NCBI RefSeq assembly: GCF_910592395.1
Contig: NC_088313.1
Coordinates: 7,134,501-7,198,500, forward strand
Origin: Lineus longissimus
Taxonomy: Eukaryota; Nemertea; Pilidiophora; Heteronemertea; Lineidae
Length of the DNA stretch: 64,000 bases
Reading direction: 5' to 3'
Shown here: positions 10,774-21,003 of the stretch, piece after piece
How positions within the stretch are numbered: the first letter of the stretch is position 1
Layout: each line of letters begins with the position of its first letter
Notes under the pieces: generated by a model
Databases searched by the model: none
The model's input: only the letters and a program-made list of their open reading frames with translations
What the model was told of the DNA's origin: nothing
Made by a program: the position numbers and the translations under genes

Positions 10774-11311
10774 GTAAGTAGCAGTGGTCCATTCATACTG
10801 GTACCCATCTGACTCTCTTGGGAAGAAACTTAAGTGGTCTAAGAAATGTCTCAATTAGATAGATAATAGAGTGGTCTAAAAAGGCTCAATTATGTAGATT
10901 TACCATTTTCACCTCACCTCTATTTGATCATTTTGTTTCGTCATCAGTTGCATTTGATCAATCTCGTTCCTTCGAGTTGCGTTCACCAATCAACTTAAAG
11001 CTGAGATCACAGCAAGATGTATTCCTCAGCAATTGACCATAGGAAGGAGACAAAACATTCATATTTCCCCAGTCTTTAATAAGGCAGGTAATTTATAACA
11101 CCACTCATTATCAGACCTCGAGCTACCACTTCATGTCGTCATCATTATCTCACCAACAGGGCAATCTCTTTGATCTATAGGCCTAGATATCACAGCATGG
11201 GAGTCAGAATTTGAGCGGTGTAGAAATATCGGTTCGATTCATTTTGAATGCTATACGGACAACACTCCTTGGCATTTGTCTGTTGGTACAGGATGATCCA
11301 TTTATATTTAG
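10774..11311. other. intron shared with copy B (12344-12938)
   Basis: No exon seen. It is similar to 12344-12938 and 14974-15280, including 'atcaacttaaagctgagatc' and 'acaaaacattcatattt..cccagtctt'. It holds an indel-rich 'tctaaaaaggctcaattatgtag' pair. Confidence 0.5.
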
Positions 11312-11515
11312 GTAAGAAAGTAAAGCCGCCACCATTCCAGACGACGTCCACAAAGGAGGATGGATCGTGTTCCGCCCTGATAAAAACAAAAAGGAAGGAT
11401 GGAGCACGGCTAGAGAAGGAGGAAATCATTCAATCACCGAGGACCCCTGAAAAAAGGAAACTTATGACTACGGGAGCTCGGATGATATCAGCGACAAGCG
11501 ATTCCCCTAAGAAAA
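11312..11515 (+). CDS. cassette exon, 'GKK' 204-nt family copy 1, 68 aa
   Basis: The acceptor is TATATTTAG and the donor GTAAGA at 11516. The exon is phase 1-1. The peptide begins KKVKPPPFQTTSTKEDGS and continues with EKEEIIQSPRTPEKRK and TTGARMISATSDSPKK. It is Lys/Ser/Thr/Pro-rich, with no predicted fold, and the SPRTP and SDSPKK motifs look like proline-directed kinase sites (inference). The open frame runs past the donor to 11634, so intron retention would extend and then stop it. Confidence 0.6.
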
Positions 11516-12127
11516 GTAAGAAACCTTTTGCTGCGATATTTGTCCTATCTGACCTCGCCCCATGTTCATGTAAAAAATGCGCTGTCAAGCCAGTGGGTCA
11601 TTGGGAGCTGTTCATGCTATTTCCCGATTGCTGAGGGCGCATCACATCAGCTTGCTTTCAATGACAAATGAGGCATAGGCGAATGTCAGGCAGCCTGTAT
11701 AGGTTCCGGTAGAGAAATTTCGGCGGACTTTGAGTTGACTCTTAAACATTTTGCTTTACCGAGCAATGTGGATGCTGTCAGCATGGCATCCTGGAAACAT
11801 CTACGCCTGTCACCGCTGAGCTCCGGGTGCGATCCCTTGTCGTTCCCGGTTCTTTCATGTGATAGAGTGGGCGAGCCTCTCTGGCAGCGCAGGTCTCCTC
11901 CGGGGGCTCTGGTTTCCTCCTGCATCTCCCTATATTACCTGTTAAACTATTATAATCATGTGGACGCAAGATGACATTGACGGCTAGGTCCGCTCAATAA
12001 CCATGTCAAGTTGTATACATCCCAAATACGACAGAAAGGATTTAATGGACCATCAGGTGGTACGCTCTGATTGAAATGGTCTTGGGGTGAAAAGTCATAC
12101 CTAATGTATTTGCGCATTTCATTTTAG

Positions 12128-12343
12128 GTAGTAAATTGGAGCAGAATACTGCTGTCGGACCAAGCTCAGTCCATGAAAGGGCTCTATTGCCGAAGCACCC
12201 CAGTCGCCCTGATCAGGCGCAGATGCCCCTTACCCCAGTCCTGAAGAAAAAGGAGGATGCATCTGGAACTACGAAGGCTCATGTTAGAACTACAGAGGTC
12301 TCCATCGCGTCTGAGAGAACGATAGTCGTGCAGCCAAAGAAAT
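12128..12343 (+). CDS. cassette exon, 216-nt family copy 2, 72 aa
   Basis: The acceptor is CATTTTAG and the donor GTAAGT at 12344. The exon is phase 1-1. It is almost identical to 10558-10773 (for example H-P for H-S and M-P for I-P changes; AHVRTT for AYVRTT). It is open throughout. Confidence 0.6.
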
Positions 12344-12938
12344 GTAAGTAGCAGTGGTCCATTCATACCGGTAACCCATCTGACTCTAAGAAACTTAAGT
12401 GGTCTAAGAAAAATGGCTCAATTATGTAGATAATAGATTTGTCTAAAAAGGCTCAATTAGGTAGGTTTACCATTTTCACCTCATACTAGCGTCATCTTTC
12501 TTTGAATATTTTGTTTCGTCATCAGTTGCATTTGATCGATCTCGTTCCTTCGAGTTGCGTTCACCAATCAACTTAAAGCTGAGATCACAGCAAGATGTAT
12601 TCCTCAGCAATTGACCATACGAAGAAGTCAAAACATTCATATTTTCCCAGTCTTTCATCAGGCAGGTCATTTATTACAACACTCATTATCATACTCTCTA
12701 TTTTAAAGATCTCGAGCTCAACCACTCCATGTCGTCATCATTTTATCTCGCCAACAGGGCAATCTCTCTGTTCTAATGTATAGGCCTAGATATCACAGCA
12801 GGGGAGTCTACTGTATAGGCCTAGATATCACAGCCCTAGATATCAGAGTGCAGAAATATTGGTTAGATTTCTAAATTCTATACGGACAACACTCCCTGGC
12901 ATTTGTCGGTTGGTACAGGATGATCCATTTACATTTAG

Positions 12939-13142
12939 GTAAGAAAGTGAAGCCGCTAGCATTTCAGAAAACGTCCACAAAAGAGGATGGACCCCGTTCC
13001 ACCGTGATAAAAACGAAAATAAAGGATAATGTACGGCTAGAGAAGGAAGAAATCATTCAATCACCGAGGACCCCTGAAAAAAGGAAACTTATGACTACGG
13101 GAGCTCGGGTGATATCCGTGACAAGCGATTTCCCTAAGAAGA
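12939..13142 (+). CDS. cassette exon, 'GKK' 204-nt family copy 2, 68 aa
   Basis: The acceptor is ACATTTAG and the donor GTAAGA at 13143. The exon is phase 1-1. It is homologous to 11312-11515 with substitutions (KKVKPLAFQKTSTKEDGP; KIKDNVRLEKEEIIQSPR). It is open throughout. Confidence 0.6.
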
Positions 13143-13194
13143 GTAAGAAACCTTTTGCTCCGATATTTGTCCTATCTGACCTCACCCCGCTAAT

Positions 13195-14062
13195 ACAATA
13201 TACTAGCAATAACCCGTGCTACGCACGGAATTGAGATTGGAATGGTATGTTGCAGTGGGTGAATTTCGGGGGGGGGGGGTTCTAAGACCTCTGAAGATGT
13301 TCGAGGTCTGAATAATTTGGACACATGTAGGTATGTGTCTCTGAATGATAGAGCCCTGGAGAAAGCAATATGCAGCTGGCCACCGAGAAAACACTGGTTG
13401 CTGGAGGTAGATCTCTTGAATCATTGAGTAGTTTTGCTTTCTGTGTGGTGCCTTCGGGGTATCACATTACGACGTTTTCGCCGCAATTAGCCTACCCGTG
13501 CTGGGATGTGCAGCAAATTCACACGGCAGCTGATTCAGGCCTAGAATGCTTACAGAGGGGCTTTAATCAGATTAGACACAGCAAAACCCGTTCAAACGGG
13601 TCATCCACTACGTCAAAAGCAAGAATGACGTCAGATATACGGAATTGAGGTTCCAGTGTCATCGGGAAGGTACATGTATGTTGCAGTGGGTGAATTCTGG
13701 CGGGTTGGCGCTAAGATCTCCCCCTAAAGATGTTTGAGTTGGAACAATTTGGACATGTGTCTATGTGTTTACTAAGAATGATCACGCCCCTGGAGAAGGC
13801 AATTCATGCAACTGGCCACTGAATAACACCGGTTACTGGAGGTAGATTCTAATGAATCATTGAGTAGTTTTGCCTTCTGAAACCGCTATTACCCGTGCTG
13901 CGCTGCGAATTCACACGGCATACGCGGCCGCAGCCGCAGCTTATTCAGACCTAGAATGCATACATGGGGGCTTTAATCAGAGTAGACACAGCCAAACCCG
14001 TTCAGACGGGCGGCCCACTACGTCATAGGCAAGAATGACGTCATATATACGTGTCGTCATGT
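13195..14062. repeat. dimer of a ~430-bp repeat with CRE-like palindromes
   Basis: Two diverged direct copies occur, about 13238-13640 and 13678-14052. Each has 'atgttgcagtgggtgaatt', 'gaatcattgagtagttttgc', 'cctagaatgc..acag/atgg', 'ggctttaatcaga', the hairpin CCCGTTCAAACGGG (or CCCGTTCAGACGGG), and 'aagaatgacgtca.atatac'. It starts at 'ataacccgtgctacgcacgg', whose core recurs at about 13888-13904. It looks like a dimeric interspersed element; the family is not recognised. Confidence 0.6.
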
Positions 14063-14408
14063 GCGGCGCTATGGCGATGACGTATTTAAACGGTGGAGAC
14101 GTCAATTGTTGACATCATTATTTACCGCGGTCCTGTTTTCACCAGTTACGTCATGGCCTAGCGACGCGCGTCGTTAGCAACAAATTTGCGAGAATTGGGG
14201 CTGGATCTGCTTCAATAAACGCGATTTGTGTGTCTAATATGACCACTAAGGCATTCAGACCGTCCTCGAACACATCTTGGAGGTAGACTGCTGTATGCTG
14301 CGAAATATGTAACGAATCTGTTCGGCGGTTTGGGAGGAGTATTTGCGCGTTACAGAATTGGGCTTAGAGTAAGATAATATAGATGAATATGAAAAATGCG
14401 CTGGCAGG
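14063..14408. other. spacer, no gene seen
   Basis: GC-rich with several CGs (for example 'gcgacgcgcgtcg' near 14161). No exon was identified. Confidence 0.3.
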
Positions 14409-14762
14409 TTTCGGTAGAGAAATTTCGGCGGCCTTTGAGTGGATGCTGTCAGCATGGCATCCTGGAAACATCTATGCCTGTCACCGCTGAGCTCCGGGTG
14501 CGATCCCTTGTCGTTCCTGGTTCTTTCATGTGATAGAGTGGGCGGGCCTCTCTGACAGCGCAGGTCTCCTCTGGGGGCTTTGGTTTTTCCTCTGCATCTC
14601 CCTATATTGTCTGTGAGAGCTACTATAGGCATGTGGACGCAAGATGACATTGATGGCTGGGTCCGCTCAATAACCATGTCAAGTTGTATAAATCCCAACT
14701 ACGACAGAAAGGATTTTAATGGACTAGGTGGTACGCACTAATTGAAAGGGTCATGGGGTCAA

Positions 14763-14973
14763 AAATTGGAGCAGAATACTGCTGTCGGACCAAGCTCAGT
14801 CCATGAAAGGGCTCTATTGCCGAAGCACCCCAGTCGCCCTGCTCAGGCACAGATACCCCTTACCCCAGTCCTAAAGAAAAAAGAGGATGCATCTGGAACT
14901 ACGAAGGCTCATGTTAGAACTACAGACGCCTCCATCGCGTCTGAGAGGCCGATAGTCGTGCAGCCAAAGAAAT
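14763..14973 (+). pseudogene. 216-nt family exon, copy 3, splice acceptor deleted
   Basis: The coding part (AVGPSSVHERALLPKHPS ... RPIVVQPKK) and the donor GTAAGT at 14974 are kept. Relative to copies 1 and 2, however, about 40 bp of intron end plus the first exon bases ('gtcatacctaat..attttaggtagt') are missing, so the AG acceptor is gone and intron sequence runs straight into the exon body. Unless a cryptic acceptor is used, this exon cannot be spliced in. The remaining frame is open. Confidence 0.65.
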
Positions 14974-15282
14974 GTAAGTAGCAGTGGTCCATTCATACCG
15001 GTAACCCATCTGACTCTAAGAATTGTTTCGTCATCAGTTGCATTTGATCGATATCGTTCCTTCGAGTTGCGCTCACCAATCAACTTAAAGCTGAGATCAC
15101 AGCAAGATGTATTCCTCAGCAATTGACCATACGAAGAAGTCAAAACATTCATATTTTCCCAGTCTTTCATCAGGCAGGTCATTTAATACACCACTCAGTA
15201 TCAGACTCTCTATTTTATGTCGTCATTACTTTATCCCAGTCCCAGGAACAGTGACTAGACCAAGAGAGCAATCTCTCTGTCC

Positions 15283-15877
15283 TACAGTGTGTATCAAAAA
15301 AGTATACCCAACTTTAGCCCCTATTTTCCCCGAAACTATATTTCCTCGAAACTATAAAACAATCAGAAAATAAAGTATATATCCTGCATGTGAACGCCAA
15401 GGCCGATGTCCTCTTTCCAATGTGACCTTGGTGAATGAGTTGCTGCCACGCGTGACTGAGTAACAAAGCCAGGTTTTGAGTGGTACTAAGTTTTGAACCG
15501 TGCCAAATTTACCCATGGGTAAGAAACCACCACCAAATGCAGTTGTTATTCAATTGTCTTCAATTATGGAGAGACATGATAGGTTACGTAACTTTGGAAA
15601 CACAACCCAAGAGCATTTGAAGTCACTGTGCCACATGACACAGGTCAGAATGGTCCAGCTGTGACACTTTTATTCCCTCCAAAATGACTTGGCATGGCAC
15701 TGATTTAGACGACGTTCAAATACAACATTGTTGCTCAGTAATGCGTGATGATAAATCAAAGTGTCATTGCCAAGCGGACATCATAGGCTTCCTTAGACAT
15801 CAACAAGTTGTTTCTGATTATTCTTATTTTTTTGGGGGATTTTAATTTGGGTATACTTTATTTTGATACACACTGTA
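15283..15877. mobile_element. MITE, 595 bp, TA-flanked, mariner-like ends
   Basis: The left end is TACAGTGTGTATCAAAAA at 15283 and its reverse complement ends at 15877. The inverted repeats are about 28 bp with one 2-bp indel (through 'aagtatacccaa'). A TA target is consistent at both edges. No ORF of note. It sits in the intron of segmental copy C. Confidence 0.75.
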
Positions 15878-15998
15878 TAGGCCAAGATAAGACGGCAGGG
15901 GAGTGAGAATATGAGACGGTTCGATTCATTTCAAATGCTGTACGGACAACACTCCCTGGCATTTATCGGTTGGTACAGGATGATCCATTTATATTTAG

Positions 15999-16202
15999 GT
16001 AAGAAAGTAAAGCCGCCACCATTCCAGACGACGTCCACAAAGGAGGATGGACCCCGTTCCACTGTGATTAAAATGAAACTGAAGGATGGAGCACGGCCAG
16101 AGAAGGAAGATATCTTTCAATCATCAAGGACCCCTGAAAAAAGGAACCCAATGACTACGGGAGCTCGGGTGATATCAGCGACAAGCGATTCCCCTAAGAA
16201 AA
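15999..16202 (+). CDS. cassette exon, 'GKK' 204-nt family copy 3, 68 aa
   Basis: The acceptor is TATATTTAG and the donor GTAAGA at 16203. The exon is phase 1-1. The peptide has the family pattern with changes (KMKLKDGARPEKEDIFQS; RTPEKRNPMTTGARVIS). It is open throughout. Confidence 0.6.
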
Positions 16203-16619
16203 GTAAGAAACCTTTTGCTCCGATATTTGTCCTGTGTGACCTCACCGCGTTCATATGAAAAATGCGCTGTCAAGGCAGTGGGTCATTGGGAGTCGTTCAT
16301 GTTATTTCCCGATTGCTGAGAGCGCATCAGCCTGCTTTCAATGCAAAATGAGACATAGGCGTAGTTAGGTGCACTTGATTATGTCCCCGCACTAGGTGCC
16401 TTTTGCGCTTATGTGAGCAATGTCAGACGGCCCGTATAGGTCCCGATCGGTTGAGAAATTTCGGCCGCCTTTGAGTGGACTCGTTTTTTTACCAAGCAAT
16501 GTGGATGCTGTCAGAGTGGCATCGGTCCGATTTATTTCAAATGCTATACGGACTACACTCCCCCTGCATTGGACGGTTGGTACAGAGTGTCTTGTGCTAA
16601 TGGATCCATTTATATTTAG

Positions 16620-16823
16620 GTAAGAAAGTAAAGCCGCCACCATTCCAGACGACGTCCACAAAGGAGGATGGATCGTGTTCCGCCCTGATAAAAACGAAAA
16701 GGAAGGGTGGAGCACGGCTAGAGAAGGAGGAAATCATTCAATCACCAAGGACCCCTGAAAAAAGGAAACTTATGACAACGGGAGCTCGGATGATATCAGC
16801 GACCGGCGATTCCCCTACGAAAA
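16620..16823 (+). CDS. cassette exon, 'GKK' 204-nt family copy 4, 68 aa
   Basis: The acceptor is TATATTTAG and the donor GTAAGA at 16824. The exon is phase 1-1 and open over all 68 codons. It is nearest to copy 1 (DGSCSALIKTKRKGGARL; TGARMISATGDSPTK). There is no in-frame ATG upstream, as expected for an internal exon. Confidence 0.55.
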
Positions 16824-17795
16824 GTAAGAACCTTTTTGCTCCGATATTTGTTCTATCTAGTCTCACCGCGTTGATATGAAGCTGAGAGCACAGCTAGGTG
16901 TACCTCCAGCAGTAAAGCAGAAATATCAACCTGTGGTAGCCAAAATGCACTTCGGTACGCGGCACCCTAAATAAATAAATGAATAAATAAAGCAGAAGTA
17001 GTACACACCATTACTATGCGAGTCTTTCATCAGACGGGAGGCATATCAGTTTCCATCGTTGCACCTGTCTTATTTGTAAACACTTTGTTACGGCAAAAAG
17101 AACATTACCATTGCATTTTAGGTATGTTTCTTTATCAAATAGGCGCCGCACACCGCCATCACAAATGTTGTAGTTGTGCAACTCTTTTGCGTTATAATGA
17201 GCTCTATTATTTTGCCTATACCACCTTTTATTGTGGGGCCGTAACATATTCTGGGATCGTTCAGGTGATTTCCCCTGATCATTAGGATTGACAAGCGCTA
17301 ACACACTGTCACTGATATCCCGGGGGCGGGGGGCGGGGGGGGGGGGGGGGTCACAGGATACACACCCCCGGGTCGTAACTTCAAAATGGTTCAGATCCCA
17401 TCCCAAACCACTACGTTTTCCCACTCGACCTTGGTTGACAATTGCTACACCACTGCTACTGATTTCCCATGGGCCATCGGGGGGGGGGGGGGGGGGGGGG
17501 TTGCTGCTGGGATCCCATTCATTTTATTACGACTCTCGTGCTATCTCACTGGCATCATGTGTCATGCCTGCAAGGAAGTGAAGCTAGCACATCACTAGAC
17601 AAGCATTTCATATTTGCATATGACCGTCCCCATAACAATAAACCAAACAAATGGCTATGCGATAGCACAAAGTGTCATGTAATGAAGTATGAGAAAGTGT
17701 ATGACAGCGTGGACATCCCTGTTTCACCTCGAACAATACGACTTAAGCCAAAATAATGGTGAAGCGACAACACGAATGACTCAGCTGTCCACCTA
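16824..17795. other. putative intron with simple repeats
   Basis: It contains an (AAAT/GAAT)-type microsatellite at about 16970-16991, a G-rich tract at 17322-17350 and a second G-run at 17480-17500. Both G-tracts could form G-quadruplexes on the + strand. 'ccattgcattttag|gtatg' near 17110-17125 resembles the acceptor of the exon at 18990, but the sequence after it is unrelated. Confidence 0.4.
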
Positions 17796-18545
17796 ACTTG
17801 TGAACCTGTGTGAACAATTGTAACACTTGTTCGATGAACAAAATTGGCAAAACCTATCCAGATAAGGGGATAAATGCCTTATCAATGATCAGCACTGGCA
17901 GTCTGACGTGTTGGCTGGAGATGAGGACCGATTATTGTTGGAGGCATTCCGAATAAGTGAACCAAGTCCAATCATTAAATAGACGTGTAATGCTTAATCA
18001 GTTTCAGGGACTAAAGGAATTCAGTTCTAGCCCTAAAACATACAACTCCTAATCACCCTTTGTCATGGAGAGAGATGTCCAACTAACTCGCAACAATAAG
18101 AGAATGTCTACCTAATAACTCATGAACCTGTGAACAATGATAACCCTCGTTCAAATCAACACTCGTTCTGTGAACATGATGGTATTTACAATGTAATGAC
18201 AACAAATCACATGATTGACGGATTTCCACCACAACAGTATGAATTTCTTTGGCAAAATCAACCCATGCTTGACCCCCTTGTCTCCATGACTGAGATGTCC
18301 ACCGAAATCGCAACAATGGTAACCCTCGTTCAATGAACAAGATATCAAAAGTGCATGTCGGACGGATTATTTCCTTCCACCTCACCGTTACGACTTTCTT
18401 TTGCGAAATCAATCCAGATAAGGATCTAAATGCCCCCCCCCCTCGTATCTCCATCTCCATGACAAAGATGTCCACCTCGCAACAGTTGGATTTCCAACTC
18501 AACCGTACGACTTTCTTTGACAAGATCAACCCACTACATTTTTAG
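17796..18545. repeat. degenerate ~170-bp tandem repeat
   Basis: There are several diverged copies of a unit containing 'ccatgac(a/t)gagatgtccac', 'cgcaacaatggtaaccctcg', 'ttcaatgaacaa', 'ggattt(c)cacctcaac', 'tacgactttctttggcaaaa' and 'tcaacccagataagg'. Related fragments lie at 18740-18960, 35350-35400 and 36890-37120, so this is a dispersed family. Short open frames cross it on both strands but show no domain. Confidence 0.55.
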
Positions 18546-18989
18546 CTATAACCATTCATGAATTGAAAGCAAAAAAGCACATACCGGTGTGACAGCGGAT
18601 ATAGTCCCCCTGGAGTCATAGTCCGGTAGCATTGTATTTGATCAATTAAGCAGCATGATCTATTGTACCGCTAACCCTAACCAAAACATTTAGCAATGCG
18701 GGCTATTGTTACACGTACTATCAGCCCTAGGACTACTATCCCTTGCACACCGGTATCAAAGCCAAAATAATGGTAATACGACGACACAAGGTACATGTTT
18801 ATATCCTATCAATTACTCATTCGATGAAAATATTGGTCAAAATCAACCAAGATATCAATGCAAAAATCAACCAAGAAATAAATGCAAAAAGGTAACCAAG
18901 CCGCATCATTAAAATATAAAGTCTCCATGACAGAGAGTGTTACCGACTTTCTTTGGCGAAGTTCATGGACACATGCCATTGCATTTCAG

Positions 18990-19148
18990 GTATGAATGCC
19001 AAACTACCAAAACGCCTGGACGGAGCTACCAAGGGCAATGCTTCAGGAATGAGGAATGCTACCACCGTCCACATGACTAAGGTCCACACTTCTCACTATT
19101 ACATGGCGCCGGAGATATCAGCAGTTGTGCAACCAACGCTTATGAAAT
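18990..19148 (+). CDS. cassette exon, 53 aa
   Basis: The acceptor is GCATTTCAG and the donor GTAAGT at 19149. The exon is 159 nt, phase 1-1. The peptide begins MNAKLPKRLDGATKGNAS and ends APEISAVVQPTLMK. Its C-terminal half is a diverged relative of the 216-nt family (APE-SAVVQP versus ASE-IVVQP). Confidence 0.55.
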
Positions 19149-19551
19149 GTAAGTGGCATTGTTATAGTTAAAGTTACAGTTTTCGGGTATAGTCAGATAT
19201 TAACTGCAGCAGAGGTTGTTATCATTAACCCCGGTCTATTCCTGAAACCTTTCACAGCAATTCCCAGACCAGCAGCTCATGGTGCCTGCTGTTCCTGACC
19301 AGCCCAACATTAATTTGTGTTTCAATGACACCTTTGGATTGGAAGACGCATTGGTAACCTTCGTGTTTTACCGATAGCAAAACTACTGTCCTATCAAAAA
19401 CCCAAAGGGAAAATTAAACCCAAAGGGAAAATTAATGACCACCTGCTTGTTAAGACGAGTATTCAATTACATAGTCTTTTCGTCAAAATGTAATTTCGAG
19501 ATGTGGAATTTGATTGTCTGTTTTTCAAATATGCTTGCCGTTTAATTCCAG

Positions 19552-19809
19552 GTACAGATATCAAACCATCACTTACCACACAGGGTAATACCGATTTCAA
19601 AAATCAAAACAACAATGTCAAATCCTGTTCAGCACAGGACATTGCTCTGTTACAAAAGAAAAGAAAAGCATCTGCCCAAGCACAGAGACCCAATGCCCCA
19701 AAGAAAAGGAAAGAGGTACCGGAATCAACAGAGAATTCGGCTAATATCCGCACTCATCAAGTCCCCATTGCACCCGAAATGTCAGCTGATGTGCAACATA
19801 AAAAGAAAT
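19552..19809 (+). CDS. cassette exon, 86 aa, Lys/Gln/Asn-rich
   Basis: The acceptor is TAATTCCAG and the donor GTAAGG at 19810. The exon is 258 nt, phase 1-1. It has the basic motifs KKRKAS and APKKRKEV (the latter of SV40-type nuclear-localisation pattern, inference) and ends APEMSADVQHKKK. It belongs to the same ancestral block as 18990 and the 216-nt exons. Confidence 0.6.
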
Positions 19810-20204
19810 GTAAGGGCAACTTTTGTTCACCATTCCTCATCATATTCACGTTGTTTCGATGCTAGTTTCCATTTCATAGTGACAGGTATCGGATCAGGAT
19901 AGAAGGGAGATCTTTCCAGCATTATAGAAATTAACCCCATCCAAACCAACACCATCTTTTGAGGAACCCCCCCGAATGAAAATTTGAGTTTATAGCGTTT
20001 TCAGGACTCACCTCACATTTCTGTATAACTAGTAGTGGTGCCAGGGCCCCAAGTTGAGAAAAAGTGGGTCACGTCATGACGTACTTTTGCATTTGAGCTT
20101 ATAGCGTTTTCAGGACTCACCTCACATTTCTGTAAACCCAAACCATTGAATTAATCGCATAACAATCAATGCAAACAGTTGGCTACTTTGGACCAAGATT
20201 ATCG
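19810..20204. other. intron with 45-bp direct repeat
   Basis: The segment 'atagcgttttcaggactcac' followed by 'ctcacatttctgta' occurs at about 19992-20026 and again at about 20100-20134. Nothing else was recognised before the retrotransposon target site. Confidence 0.5.
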
Positions 20205-20209
20205 ATACA

Positions 20210-20589
20210 TGTTAAGACGATTGCTCCAAACGAACGGCAAAGAACGCTAACGACGTAGATCATAATATATCTATAATCTCTCAAATGGATAACATCTTTA
20301 CGTTTCGGTGACAATGCGAATACTCACTAAAATCATGAGAAAGAGTCCAAGCATCCCTTAACCTGATACTATGAGATAACAATAGCAGAATACGATTGAC
20401 GTCGATTTCGTGGAAGCGTGATACCATTTCGGATGATAGTGACTCATCAGGCCTATGAGCAACAGTCAGCTGATAGTGATGACACGAATCTGCATCCGTG
20501 TCGGGTGGTACAAAGATGCTGGGCTAATTAGAGTAAATGAAACTGTAAACCCATTAAACTATCTATAACATTTAAAACCCTTCTGAACA
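20210..20589 (-). repeat. 3' LTR of the BEL/Pao element
   Basis: 380 bp, TG...CA ends. It differs from the other LTR at a handful of positions (for example the 'gaacggc/aaacggc', 'cgctaacg/cgataacg' and 'cgtcgatt/cgtcaatt' pairs). Confidence 0.92.
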
Positions 20590-20602
20590 TTCTCCCCCTC
20601 CT
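20590..20602 (-). other. polypurine tract
   Basis: On the minus strand the sequence AGGAGGGGGAGAA abuts the TGTT start of the 3' LTR, as expected for the plus-strand priming site of an LTR element. Confidence 0.8.
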
Positions 20603-21003
20603 GATATGACAATATCAGCATGATGAATGATAGAAACAATGCCAGTCCAAAAGCAAATTTTGACTCTCCATAAGACGTTCATGCTGGCAATTGGTAACGA
20701 AGAGTTCACGATTTCTTCATTTATAATGATAGTTGAAATGTTCGATAATCCAAACAGTCGGCATTCATAGAAAGGAAAGTCTCTCAGATAACCTAAGCGT
20801 GGCTTGACATCTTTCTCGGTCGACAGGCGTCGTAACCCCGACGAAGGGAGGCGAAACGGGTGCTACACTGTGCCCAACAGTGCCCCGTAGGCTGACTAGG
20901 GGAAGGAGAAGCCTTAATTTCATCCTTAAAAGACGGGTCATAGACCAAGTCTACCTGTTACCCCATAAGTTCATGACGAAGTTTACGTATCCTCGAAGTG
21001 ATC

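Larger units (their letters stand above)
10476..16310 (+). repeat. segmental duplications of a [216-nt exon + 204-nt exon] unit, three copies
   Basis: Copy A (about 10476-12042), copy B (about 12043-13195) and copy C (about 14405-16310) share the order 'ggtacgctctgattgaaatggtc' / 216-nt exon / 'cagttgcatttgatc..ttccttcgagttgcg' / 204-nt exon. Copies A and C also share the intronic block 'tgtcaccgctgagctccgggt ... gacagaaaggatttaatgga' (11711-12042 and 14409-14716). The dimeric repeat (13.2-14.06 kb) interrupts after copy B, and the 15.3-kb MITE interrupts copy C. A fourth partial copy (16420-16860) carries only the 204-nt exon. The copies are clearly diverged, so this expansion is older than the 1804-bp duplication. 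Confidence 0.75.

Noticed and set aside
11686-11974. Open frames on both strands around 'gctccgggtgcgatcccttg' (also at 14460-14600)
   Set aside because: The segment is a duplicated intronic block present in copies A and C with indels; the frames are not conserved between copies.
17122-17264. A possible exon after 'ccattgcattttag|gtatg', similar to the acceptor of the exon at 18990
   Set aside because: The downstream translation (Cys/His/Tyr mixture) has no similarity to any cassette, and the only donor found (CAG|GTGATT) is weak and would not restore phase 1.
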